This document shows, piece after piece, positions 10,201-20,700 of a stretch of 64,000 nucleotides of DNA. This stretch comes from Lycocorax pyrrhopterus obiensis (lineage: Eukaryota > Chordata > Aves > Passeriformes > Paradisaeidae), in NCBI GenBank assembly GCA_014706295.1, contig JACSVZ010000013.1, positions 1,081,231 to 1,145,230 on the forward strand, written 5' to 3'. The notes beneath the pieces are model-generated. The model did no database searches. It had not been told where the DNA came from and saw only the letters and a program-made list of their open reading frames with translations. Position numbers and translations under genes: made by a program. Position 1 is the stretch's first letter. Each line of letters opens with the position of its first letter.

Positions 10201-13200
10201 CTGGGGATAACCTTGGCAGAAGGACCCAATCAATCAATTATCAATCCAGGCAGTATTTCCTGGTAGTGAGCGCTGCATCAGCACATCCATTGATCAGCTG
10301 TTGCTGCTGGATTCTTTTAGTCTTCCCAGGGAGAGGCCTCAAAGACAGACAGGAAGGAATCATTTTTAATGGAGGGATGGGAAACAGTAGCTGGAGTCCT
10401 CCCCTTCATTCTTCTTCTCTGTTTAATTTCCTGATCAAAAACTCCCACACTGATTTCAAGTACTTCATAAATCACTCTGATCCCATATTCCCGTTATTGC
10501 TGTTTCATGATCAGTGAATCTGCAACAATCTTGAAACTTTGTAAATAAAGAAAATAGAGATGTGCTGTTTCTGGTGTGCAGCGTAAAGCTGTGCCCTCCT
10601 GACTGTCCCTGAGTGGTGCAAGAGGCTGGAGAGCAGGGAATGAAAGTTAAGGAAGTTGTTTCATCTTGTGATTTTTGGGGTTTTTTAGGCACAAACAGAT
10701 ATTTCAAGAAAATAGCCTCAGAAAATAATTTGAAAGTGGTTTTTGTTGACTTCACGAACCCAGAAAACCTGGAAACTGCAATCACACCAGAGACCAAGGT
10801 AGGGGAGAGGGAAATGGATTTTAAAGGGATGTTAAATTGTTTTATTCTTGCTCCTGTTGAGTTTGGGGGAGGTGTTGAGCTGAGGGGGGCAGCTTGGGGC
10901 ACAGCTGGATCCACCATATCCCAGTGTCCTGCCTCATGGAAAACATCCTAAGAAGGACAAAAACCCCTGGAGAGAGAGAGGAGGGAAAAGGGAGAAGGTG
11001 AGAAGGAGCAGAGGGAACCCCGAGCTCGGAGCTGGAGGCGCTCCATGGCACTGGGTGGGTGATCCCCTGCTCCAGGGGAAGGGAGCTCAGCCGGGAGGGG
11101 GTTTGGGAAAAGACTGTCCTGGCTGTGTGAGGCCTTCTCCAGCTGGGATGCCCTTGGGATGGCACCAGCCCAGCTGAAGGGAAACCTCCCTGAGCCTGGA
11201 GGAACCCAGCCGAAGCCTCCCCTGCTGCAGCAGGGCCACTGCCCCTTCCCACTGCACAAAGCCCACGGGGAGCTGACCCCAGTGAACACCCAGAGCCCCT
11301 GGGACTCACCCCAGCACTGGGAGCTCTCTGACCTGGTGTTTTTGTTGGCTTTGTGCAGCTGGTTTGGCTCGAGACCCCCACGAACCCCATGCTGAAGGTG
11401 ATCGACATCCGCGCCTGCGCAGACGTGGTGCACAGGCACCCGGGGGTGCTGCTGGCCGTGGACAACAGCTTCATGTCTTCCTACTTCCAGGTGTGTCACC
11501 TGTGCCAGGGGAGCTGGAGACACCTTTGGAAAGGGATTATATCAGATCTGCTTCCCAGGAGACCAAGCTAAGCCCTGGTATTTTAGGTGTAAAGTCACCC
11601 TTTTTGCAGAGTGCAAAGTGCCTGGTTTTGTTCTGGGTACTGAGATCTTGCTGAATTAAGAGAACTCTGCAGAAAGTGTTAATGCTTAGCTCAAGCAGCT
11701 CTGCAGTTGGCCTGGGACATACCAGAGGCTTGTTGATTTTCCTCTGCAACATGTTATTCACTTTAGAATTCCCAATTTCCTCCAGAAAGGGCTGTGTGGA
11801 AGAACACAGGGAGCTGGTTAATGTGTCTGGAGCAGCCTGGTGTGGAGGGAAAGCCAGTGCTAATGATTAATTGGTGAGAGCAGTAGGTGATGCACCACAC
11901 TGTGCTAAGAAAAGGAGAATATCACCGTGATCTGTCCATCAATACTGAGTGTAAAAGGCCTTTTCCATGATGGTTCTGGCTGTGCATCCTCACATTCCCT
12001 GGGTGGAAGTCTGTGTTTAATGTGGCACCAGCAGTCTTTGCATCTGCCTGCTTTGTTACATTTTGAGTGATGCCCCTCACTCTTCAGAATGTGTTGCTAT
12101 CGTGTGCACAGTCCCTTAATTAGTGATTGATTTAAAAACTGGCACTGCTCACCACCTCTTGCCCATCCACCTCCTGGTTTGTCTTGCCTCAGGAGGCTCC
12201 TGGGGAGAGAGCTGGCAAAGGAACCTCCTTTCCTTGTGTTCTCAGCTTCTCCAGGGCAGGATCTCCAACACCTGGAAAACAAAGCAATTCTTTTGCTTTG
12301 CAGTTTGAGTCCTTCATTTCCTGAGGAAATGCACTTTATAGGGTAAATACCATTATTTGTCCCTGCCTCAGCTGAGCAGTAGAACTATTTTTTCCCAAAT
12401 GTGAGCTGCACGTTGGATGTGTTCAATCTCTTCTCTCCCTGGAGCCCACGGGAGTTGGAGCAGTGCTTTTAAATCCCATTTTCTTGAGCTTACCTTGAAT
12501 TCAGAGTGCCTCCCTGTACTGCTGCTTTTAGCACACGTTCTGTCGTCATCCTCAGGTTTTTGTGTTTGGTTTCTCCACTTATTTTTCCTGTGCAAGCTCA
12601 CAGCCCTTTGGAATAGCTGGGAATGAACCTGAGTTCACCCAAACTTGAATTGTTATGTTATTTTTCCTTTCGTTTCAGCGTCCTTTGTCCCTGGGGGCTG
12701 ATATTTGTATGTCTTCTGCAACCAAATACATGAATGGTGAGTATGAGAGTTCAGCACTTCCTTAGGGCAGGGATAGATGGGAGATTGGGAAGGAATTCCT
12801 GGCTGTGAGGGTGGGCAGGCCCTGGCACAGGGTGCCCAGAGCAGCTGTGGCTGCCCCTGGATCCCTGGCAGTGCCCAAGGCCAGGCTGGACATTGGGGCT
12901 TGGAGCAGCCTGGGACAGTGGAAGGTGTCCCTGGGGGTTTGTGGCAGGACCCTGGAGCAGCTGGAGTGGCTCATCCCGTTCTTGTCCCCTGCCATTTGTA
13001 GGGCACAGCGATGTTCTCATGGGCCTGGTCTCTGTAAACCGGGACGATCTCTACAAGAGGCTGAAATTCCTGCAGTACGGTAAGTCCAGACAGGGAATTC
13101 CTGACAGGAATCCTGTTCACATCCCCAGCTCCTGCTGGGAATGGAGTGCATGCACACAAGTGGGAAATCTGCCTGGGAATGTAACTTAACAGAACTGGGA

Positions 13201-16200
13201 AAAGCTCAATTAAAAAAACTCCAGTATAAAAACTCCAATGAAATGAGAGACGCTGGTCTCCAGTTCCTAAGCACTTTGGGAGTGGGCTGGGGCACATCCT
13301 GAAACCATTGGGGTGCCCACCTGCACTTAGTGGGGTTTGAAACTCCCTCACCCATCAGGATGTGCCCAATGCAGAATTTTATCATCTCTGTTGATTCCAA
13401 CAATTTTTCTTCGTTGTCAGGAGTAAATTCCTGTCCAGGGTGCTGCCCTCAGCAGAGGCAGTGAAGGTGCACTGTGCCCAATAAATGTAATCCTTGAGGC
13501 TGGAGCTTGTTAATTGGCCTCATTAATTGGCTCCCCAGTGTGGGAGATGAGGAGCAGAGATTGCCTCGGGTGTCTTCCCACTTGTTCTGACCTCAGAAAT
13601 GCTGGAGATGAGGATGTGTTTGGCTTTGCTGGATGCAGAACACCAGTGCTCCTGTGGAATTCTGTGGAATTCTGTTCCCATTCCCACAGCCCTGGGAGCT
13701 GTCCCCTCCCCCTTTGACTGTTTCCTCTGCAACCGGGGGCTCAAGACTCTGCACATCCGGATGAAGCTGCACTTCCACAACGGCCTGGCTGTGGCCAAGT
13801 TCCTGGAATCCCATCCCCGGGTGGAGGAGGTCATTTACCCAGGTGGGTGGGCAGGACTGGGGAGCATCCCAGGGGAGGGATTTGGGAGCATCCCAGGGAA
13901 GGGATATGGGAGCATCCCAGGAGAGAGATTTGGGAGCTGTGGTGCCCTGTGACTGGGGCTGGGTGCCCAGCTCAGGTGAGGGTGAGCTGCCCCAGCTCTG
14001 CACTGGAATTCACTGGGAATTCTCCCAACTCTCTCTATTCCAGGGCTGCCTTCCCACCCCCAGTACGAGCTGACGCAGAAGCAGTGCACGGGCGTTCCTG
14101 GGATGGTCAGCTTCTACATCAAAGGGAACATCAAAAATGCCTCTGCCTTCCTCAAGAGCCTGAAGGTAAAGTAAAGGCAATAAAATCACTCTCAGAGGGA
14201 GAAACTGCCCTGCTGAGGGGATGTGGAAGTGGCTTTTCTTGCCAAGTCCTTTGGGTGTGCCCGACTCCAAATCGGGGATAATTTGTCCCTGGGCGTTAAT
14301 GAGAGGGAACAAAGGGACACCTCAGCCCCTGGGAAGTGTTTGTTTGCTCCCAGGGCGAGGCGTGTCCAGCCCAGCCCAGGAGCTGCTGCTCACAAAGGGC
14401 TTCTGCAGGACTGGAGAGCTGGGCTGGTGCAGCTCCGGCCAGGAGCGTTTGGACAGCGCTGCCAGGGGTGCACAGGGTGGGATTGTTGGGGTGTCTGTGC
14501 AGGGCCAGGGGCCGGATCAATGATCCCTGTGGGTCCCTTCCAACTCAGGATATTCCATGATTCTATGAATTCCCTTTCCATGCACCCATAACCTCCTTTC
14601 CCTTTCTCCTATAGGTGTTTACCTTGGCTGAGAGTCTGGGTGGCTACGAGAGCCTGGCAGAGCATCCGTAAGTTCATCCTTCCATCTTCAGAGCCTCAAA
14701 AAGCTGCAGAGCACCACAAAATTCCCACAATTTTCCAGCCCCCAAAGCTGTTTTGCCTGTAGCGAAACTCAGGGCCTGTTGTGCAGCACAATGCCAGGGG
14801 AGTCCCCAGAGGGAGGGAATTCTGTGAGGGTGCAGAGATGGAGGAATTTTGCCTGGAGGGCTGAGGCACAGCTCGTGTCCATGCAGACAATCCCAGAAGC
14901 TGCTGAGCGCTGGGATAAGGAGCAGCTCGGATTGAGGAATGCCGTGCTCCCTGCTCACACAAGAGGGCACGCTCACTGTGTGCAGCCAGCTGCCTCTGGC
15001 TCCCTGGCAGCACCTCCTGGGGGCACTTTAAAATAGGATTTGGATGGAATTGGATTCTTTTACTCAAAGCCAATTTGCTTTTTGGAAAGATACGTGGAAA
15101 TCAATGACTATATTTCAATGCTAAATCATTTCACTTACTGATTTCAGATTAACAGCAAATCTTGAACCCCTCCAGCAGCTGAAAGGAGCTGGTGCCAGTG
15201 ACTGAGCTCATGGGGAAATCCCTTCTTGCCTATGTCCTCTGTAGCTGGAGGGAATAAACCCTCCAGAGTCATTTGGGACAGTTTGAGAAGGGATCTGAGA
15301 CAGCAGAAGGGAAACCAGGAGGTTTTGTACTGGAGGTTGCACATTCCCCACATGCAGAGCCTACAGCTCTTCTTTAGAATGAAAATACAGCTCTGGAAGG
15401 AAGAGGAATGGGATTTTCTCCTTTGTAAATTCCAGATTTTTAAGTATCCACTTCTTATTAATCATTTGTGTCTTGGAAATACAACGTGGAGATGCAATTC
15501 CCTGGCTTGTCAGCATTCCCATCATTCCCAGGAACTGCTGCCAGGAGCTCTTTGCATCTATGGGGTCACACAAGCGGCACAGAGGAGGTGTCAAATCCTG
15601 CTGCCATTTCAGGGGTGCTGGCAGGGAACCAGCTGGGTTGGTTTTACCAATAAAAGTCCCAAGTTCTGGGGATAAAGATGTTTTTTTATCCCTGCAGGGC
15701 CATCATGACCCACGCCTCAGTGCCTGAGGAGGAAAGGAAAACTCTGGGAATCACAGACACGTTGATCCGCCTCTCGGTGGGGCTGGAGGATGAGAAGGAT
15801 TTGCTGGCAGACCTGGACCAGGCCCTGAAGGCTGCGGTGAGTGGGGTGTTCCCCTCCAAAAATAATCCCCATCCAGCCTTTCCCACTGGCTGACCCTTCA
15901 GCTCCTCCCAGATGGACCCTGGGGTGCGGATGGAAATCTCTCCCTGCCGGGTTTCCCTGTGTGCCAGGGGTCCAGGGGCAGCCACAGCTGCTCTGGGCAC
16001 CCTGTGCCAGGGCCTCCCCACCCTCCCAGCCAGGAATTCCTCCCCAGTCTCCCATCCAGCCCTGCCCTCTGGCACTGGGAAGCCATTCCTGGGTCCTGTC
16101 CCCTCCATGCCTTGGCCAAAGTCAGCCTGCACCCTGATACAGAGTTAGGCAGATAAAGGTGTTTGAAAGGGGGACTTTGGTCTGTGGGAGGGCCCGTGGA

Positions 16201-16518
16201 GGGTTTGGGGGGCAATGGGGAAATGTGAACCTGCAGCAGCTGTGGAGGTGTTGGATGTTCTGTACAGGCAGGAAAGGTTTGTTCCTGTGTTTTCTCTTTT
16301 TGTGTGTGGTTGTTTTTATTGGGGGCAATGTTGGGGTTTTTTATGACAGGGAAACTTATCACCAGTAATTCCACATACTTCTCTTTGCCAGCACAGAGCC
16401 TGGAGAGAATCAAATGCTAAAATGTGACTTTTACTTGTGAAAAGCAAAATAAAAATGTGTGGTTGATAGAGGGGCAGAGCACAGTGATCCCTCCCTTTCC
16501 TTCCTGCAGTTTGCATAA
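7207..16518 (+). CDS. CTH: CTH, cystathionine gamma-lyase (12 exons, 397 aa)
   Basis: PLP-dependent cytosolic enzyme that cleaves cystathionine to cysteine, 2-oxobutyrate and ammonia in transsulfuration and also generates H2S. Coding exons: 7207-7368, 8940-9021, 9317-9412, 10689-10798, 11359-11490, 12679-12736, 13002-13079, 13690-13842, 14044-14165, 14615-14667, 15698-15836, 16510-16518. All introns are GT-AG and phases agree throughout. The Cys-Met metabolism PLP fold is seen from [12 protein letters not shown] onward. Visible sites are [11 protein letters not shown] (cofactor and substrate contacts), Tyr112 in VDDVYGG, VDNSFMS, the Schiff-base Lys210 in SATKYMNG, and [12 protein letters not shown] near the end. 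Length is close to the 405 aa of human CTH. The last exon codes only Phe-Ala-stop, so the C-terminal tail is shorter than in human. The ATG was chosen for its GCCATGG context and family-like N-terminus. Confidence 0.97.
7585..7742 (+). mobile_element. CR1 LINE 3' fragment in CTH intron 1
   Basis: It reads 'gaggctgtggagtctcctcc', then 'atggccctgctgagcaggga', ending 'tcccttccagcctgacccag' and 'gattctg'. That is a CR1 3' end in plus orientation. A second copy of the same subfamily lies about 0.9 kb downstream. Confidence 0.8.
8505..8667 (+). mobile_element. CR1 LINE 3' fragment in CTH intron 1
   Basis: Same subfamily as the copy near 7.6 kb: 'gaggctgtggagtctccctc', then 'tcccttccagcctgacccag' and 'cattctg'. 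Confidence 0.8.
9037..9137 (+). mobile_element. Short CR1 tail in CTH intron 2
   Basis: 'ggcttggagcagcctgggac' is followed by the tail 'cccaaaccattccatgattc'. It begins only about 15 bases after the exon 2 donor. Confidence 0.85.
12765..12945 (+). mobile_element. CR1 LINE 3' fragment in CTH intron 6
   Basis: Contains 'gggtgggcaggccctggcac', 'agctgtggctgcccctggat' and 'gcctgggacagtggaaggtg'. The very 3' tail is missing. It lies between exons 6 and 7, which are only 265 bases apart, so it makes up most of that intron. Confidence 0.85.
13861..13932. repeat. 24-bp minisatellite, three units, in CTH intron 8
   Basis: Three units of 24 bases (13861-13884, 13885-13908, 13909-13932), each beginning GGAGCATCCCAGG. 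They start about 18 bases after the exon 8 donor. Confidence 0.9.
14415..14572 (+). mobile_element. CR1 LINE 3' fragment in CTH intron 9
   Basis: 'gagcgtttggacagcgctgc', 'gatccctgtgggtcccttcc' and the tail 'attccatgattctatgaa' mark a plus-oriented CR1 3' end of a different subfamily from the neighbouring copies. Confidence 0.8.
15955..16125 (-). mobile_element. CR1 LINE fragment in CTH intron 11
   Basis: 'ggggcagccacagctgctct', 'agggcctccccaccctccca' and 'actgggaagccattcctggg' are the internal 3' region in antisense. The tail is absent. Confidence 0.85.
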
Positions 16519-17390
16519 ACCCGAGGGTCAAACAGGAACTTGGAACTGGACATGGCTGTGGACGAGGACATGGAAAACCAAACCACTCTTGCTTTGCCTT
16601 TTGCCTTTGGGAATTCCAGCCTGGATTCGTGGGACTCTCCCGTGCTGCTGTTGGGTTGCTCTCCCTGGCTGTGCAGGGACTGTGCTGGGCACAGCCTGGG
16701 CTCTCCCTGCAATGTCTGGGGCCAGGAGCTGTGTGGGAGCAGCCATGGGCACCCCGGGAATGTGATCCCTGTTCTCCAGCAGAGCTCGGTGTTTCTCCTG
16801 CTGCTGCAGGGTTTGGGGCACAGGGGCTGGTTCCTGCTACTGCTCTCAGTTCGTTCTCTTCTCACCCATCAGCTCAGTGCAAAAGCTTGATTGACCTCAG
16901 ATTTATTTTAATTCAGTTGGAGATTTGCTTAAAACCTTTTCCTTCTCTTGATGTTTTATTGAAAATGAAGTCCAACAGCTGGTAAATAATAACTTTCTAA
17001 GGAGGAATCTTTGTCTTTTTAAAGAAAAAATCCTGTGCTGTGGGAATGACTGGAATCATTTTAATTAAATACACTTTTCCTTTCCTTGCTTGTATTCCCA
17101 TGTGCCCATACTCCTTGTGTTCAAAATCAGGGCATGGAGTGACCCTGGAGTTGTTGGAATTTTGCTGTGGGAAGTCAGGAGGGCTGGAGCCGGGGAGAGG
17201 GAACGGAGCCGGGGAGAGGGGAACGGAGCCGGGGAGAGGGGAGGGGAATGGAGCTCGGAGCCGGGGAGAGGGAACGGAGCTGAGGCAGGACAATTCTGTG
17301 TTGGCCACACCCAGAATAACCTTCATTGCACAGAGGGATTAAATCATGAGAAAATCAAGGTGAAGGTGTTCCCACCCAAATCCACTTAAT
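16519..17390 (+). other. CTH 3' UTR and CTH-DEPDC1 spacer
   Basis: Sequence after the CTH stop. I find no canonical AATAAA in the first several hundred bases. A variant ATTAAA at 17064-17069 is the best poly(A)-signal candidate. A GA/CG-rich minisatellite follows at about 17182-17281. The boundary between UTR and spacer cannot be set by eye. Confidence 0.5.
17182..17281. repeat. GC-rich minisatellite between CTH and DEPDC1
   Basis: Imperfect tandem units of about 17-25 bases based on 'gagccggggagaggg' and 'aacg', with at least four copies. Confidence 0.85.
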
Positions 17391-17470
17391 TCCAGAGAAT
17401 CTCAGAGTGGTTTGGGTCGGGAGGGACCTCAAAGCCCACCCAGTGCCACCCCCTGCACCTCCGGAGCAGC
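17391..17470 (-). mobile_element. Short CR1 tail
   Basis: The inverted CR1 end 'agagtggtttgggtcgggag' is followed by 'cccacccagtgccacccc'. It lies just upstream of the DEPDC1 promoter region. Confidence 0.8.
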
Positions 17471-17589
17471 TCTGAGATGAGGCGGGGCCAGCAGTCCCAG
17501 CACGTTACTTACTGTTAAGTAACGAACTGGGATTAATGAATTTCTGTTAATTACTGTTAATCACAGTTGGGTAATTAACGCCTGTCGAG

Positions 17590-17787
17590 GTGCTCGGAGC
17601 GGGATCCGAACCCGCGGCCCTCAGAGTCCCCTGAGGCCGGCCCGCCGCGTGGCGTCACGCGCCACGTGCCCCCGTCTCGGCCAATCAGCGGCCGCCGGCA
17701 GATTCAAACGGCGGGGCGGGGCCGGCGGCCGTTGTGCGCGCGGCGGGGCCGGCAGGGGGCGCTGCGCTCCTCGGCGGAGGGGCCGCC
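17590..17787 (+). promoter_or_regulatory. DEPDC1 promoter with CCAAT box and CHR-like element
   Basis: CpG-rich segment ahead of the DEPDC1 start. It contains a CACGTG E-box (17663-17668), a CCAAT box (17681-17685) and TTCAAA (17703-17708), the reverse complement of the CHR core TTTGAA, followed by GC boxes. A CCAAT box about 20 bases from a CHR is the usual layout of DREAM/MuvB-controlled G2/M genes (established). Its use here is inferred and fits the mitotic expression known for DEPDC1. Confidence 0.65.
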
Positions 17788-20700
17788 ATGGCCGGGCCGG
17801 GGCCGGGGCCGGGGCCGTACCGCGCCACGAGGCTGGTGAGGCACCGAGCGGGGCTGCCGGGGCACCGCGACAGCGTGCGGGACCCGGGGGCGCGGCTGCT
17901 GCGGGGGGAGCGGGGCGCCGGTGTCACCCGTGCGAGCGCTGGGGGGCAGGAGGTGGTTCTGCCTCTCGGGACTGCTGTCACCACACAGGGGTGCTTAGCG
18001 ATGCTGCCTGCCCGCTGCCGCGAAACGTGGGTGCCCTGGGACCCCCCTGTCACGACGTGTGGGTGCCCTGGGACCCCCTGTCACGACGTGTGGGTGCCCT
18101 GGGACCCCCCTGCTCCCTGTCACGAGGTATGGGTGCCCTGGGACCCCCTGCCCCCTGCTCCCTGTCACGACGTGTGGGTGCCCTGGGACCCCCCTGCTCC
18201 CTGTCACGACCTGTGGGTGCCCTGGGACCCCCCTGTCACGATGTGTGGGTGCCCTGGGACCCCCCGCCCCCTATCACGACGTGTGGGTGCCCCGGGCCCC
18301 CCGCCCTGTGCCCCGACCCTCGGGATGCCGCACTCGCGGCTTCATTTCCCGTGCTCGCTCCGTTTCCGCGCAGTGGAACGAGGTCACCCGGTACTTCCGA
18401 GCGGGGATGCCCCTGCGGCGGCACCGGCAGCGCTTCCGCACGCACGGCAGCTGCTTCACCGCCGCCGAGGCCGCGGACTGGCTCCACCAGGTGCTGAGGA
18501 GCAACAGCAGCTTCGGGCCCGACGTGACCAGGCAGCAAACGGTGCAGCTCCTGCGGAAATTCCTCAAAAACCACGTCATTGAGGATATCAAAGGCAGGTG
18601 GGGAGCTGAAAATCTGGAAGACAACGGTGCCCTGTACAGGTACTGAGATTAAAATTATTCCGTGGCTCCTCAGATTGAGAATTTTAATTAAAAATGATCA
18701 GATTTGCAAAAAGAAGTTGCTTTGGGTTGAGCGTTTTGGGCAAAAATTTAATTATTAGCATCATTTTGCTCCTCTGAGTGTTTTACTTTGCTCCTGTCTG
18801 TATCCATGCTTTTGTCTCTCCGAGGTTTTTGCTGGAATACAGGCAGCACTCCAGCGATTTGGAGTGAAGCCAGAGTGTTTTGTAGTAGCTCCCTGCTGGG
18901 TTTGCTTCTCTTGGACCTTTTACACAAAGTCTAAGTGGGAAACAGAGCCAAACAGCTCTGAAATTAAAGATATAAATGGCCCTCACTTCTCACATTCTGG
19001 GCTTACTCTGTGCCAACATCTTCAGCTTGACTTTGGCATCAAGATACACAGCCCAAAGCTACTTTATCATATGATAAATTAAAAAAAAAATCAGTGTTTT
19101 CCTTTTTATTTTCCTGAATTTCCTTACAATCCTGTGGAGTCACTCTGGCATGGAATGAGAGTTTTTGTTTTGGTCAAGTGATTTATTTGGTTACAAATAA
19201 ATTCTTAATGTGTTTAGCATCTCTCCCGTTCATTACAGATTTCCTTCAACATCTCCAGTTAAACCTCTACCAAGCCCACCAAGGGAGAACTTGGAAAACT
19301 TCTCTGGAGACAAAGGAAAACCTTTTAAACTGCCCAGTTCATCCAAGAGGGCTTTGAAAAAACCGGAGTTCCTGCAGTCTCTGGTAATAACCTCTGTTCC
19401 TTACAGGATTGCAGTTGTCTTGTGTTGTCTTTGTTCTTTAACAAAGTAAAACTAGAATCTTTTAGTGACACTGTTCTGTTGTGGCATCTTCCCTTCCAGC
19501 TTGAGAAATCGTTTGGAGTTAAGGAATTAAGGAATAAATTGGTATGGGAGGGGTTTTTATTTTGTTTTGGGTTTTCTTTGTTTTGTCTCAGTGCAGAATT
19601 ATCCCTGCTAAGGGATTTTAAAGTACTGGGAGGGCTGGAAGGTGAAGTTCTAGAAATGATCTGCACAATGTGGCCTTGTTGAAACTTAATTTATCTTTGG
19701 GGGACAAATAAAAGGCACAATCATTTAACTTTAGCTTTTTGGAGAAGATGGAATTTGTGTGTGGCCCTTGATTCATTTGAGATTTGTGTGCATAAATTCT
19801 GAATTTAGATTGCAGTCCTAAAGGAGGATAATTCATATATTAATACATCTGGATTTGAGGTGGTTTTACCCTTTCAATTGCTGATTTTGGGATTGATCAG
19901 GGTTTTTGGTTTTTTTTTTTTCATTTCTTTTGCTTTTTAGTTGTGTGCTTCCATTTCAGTGCTGAGGCTGAAGGTTACTCCCTGGCTCATGTGGAATTTA
20001 ATGTTCCACAGAATGCCCTGTTCTTGTAATTCCAATTTTCTCTAATTTTTAATTGCCTTAAGAGTCTTGTATATCTTACAATATAAACCACTCATTTCCA
20101 GGAAAACTTAGCAAGACCAAAACCTGATGTAATAGAAGAAAAGAAAGAAGACACACTGCAAGGCAGGGAAATAAGCCAGGAATATGTGCAAGAAACATGG
20201 AGAAATATCATCCTAATACAGTAAGTGATGAATTACCCAAAGCACCTTCTCATTTAGGTATGAAATAGCCCAATCAAGCTTTTGCAATTTGTTTTTAATT
20301 TTCAAAACTATGTTTTAAGTTGAATCTTTTTGCCATTGTTTTTCTAATGTGGTTGTTTAACATGGGATTGTTGCATTTAAGGAATTTCTGGTCATGTGCT
20401 GTTGCTGAAATATATTTTAAATACCACAGGTGCTCTTCCTTGCTGATTGTTGCCGTTTGTCCCAGGGAAAAGTGTCCTCAAATTGTCCTCCTGGAAGTGA
20501 GACGTTATTAAACAGCACTTTAGCTTCTCGAGAGTTTTTGGATAGATATGGAAAGAACTCGTTTTCCTTCACTCCTTGCAAATCTCTGCTCTCTTCCTCC
20601 CCCAGTTTGCAAACCATTTTGGGGCTCCCCTCGTTGGAGGAGGTTCTGCAGCCGGCCCAGATCGTTCCTGAGTTTGTCATGTACAACATGAGCAACACCA

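Noticed and set aside
17585..17640. A tRNA-like T-arm (GCGGG stem with TTCGGAT loop, minus strand) next to a second hairpin
   Set aside because: There is no D-arm or paired acceptor stem, and the spacing between the hairpins is wrong for a tRNA.
17734..18582. A 282-codon plus-strand frame covering DEPDC1 exon 1, intron 1 and exon 2
   Set aside because: The middle is a minisatellite, and a clean donor at 17836 and acceptor at 18373 reproduce the known DEPDC1 protein when spliced.
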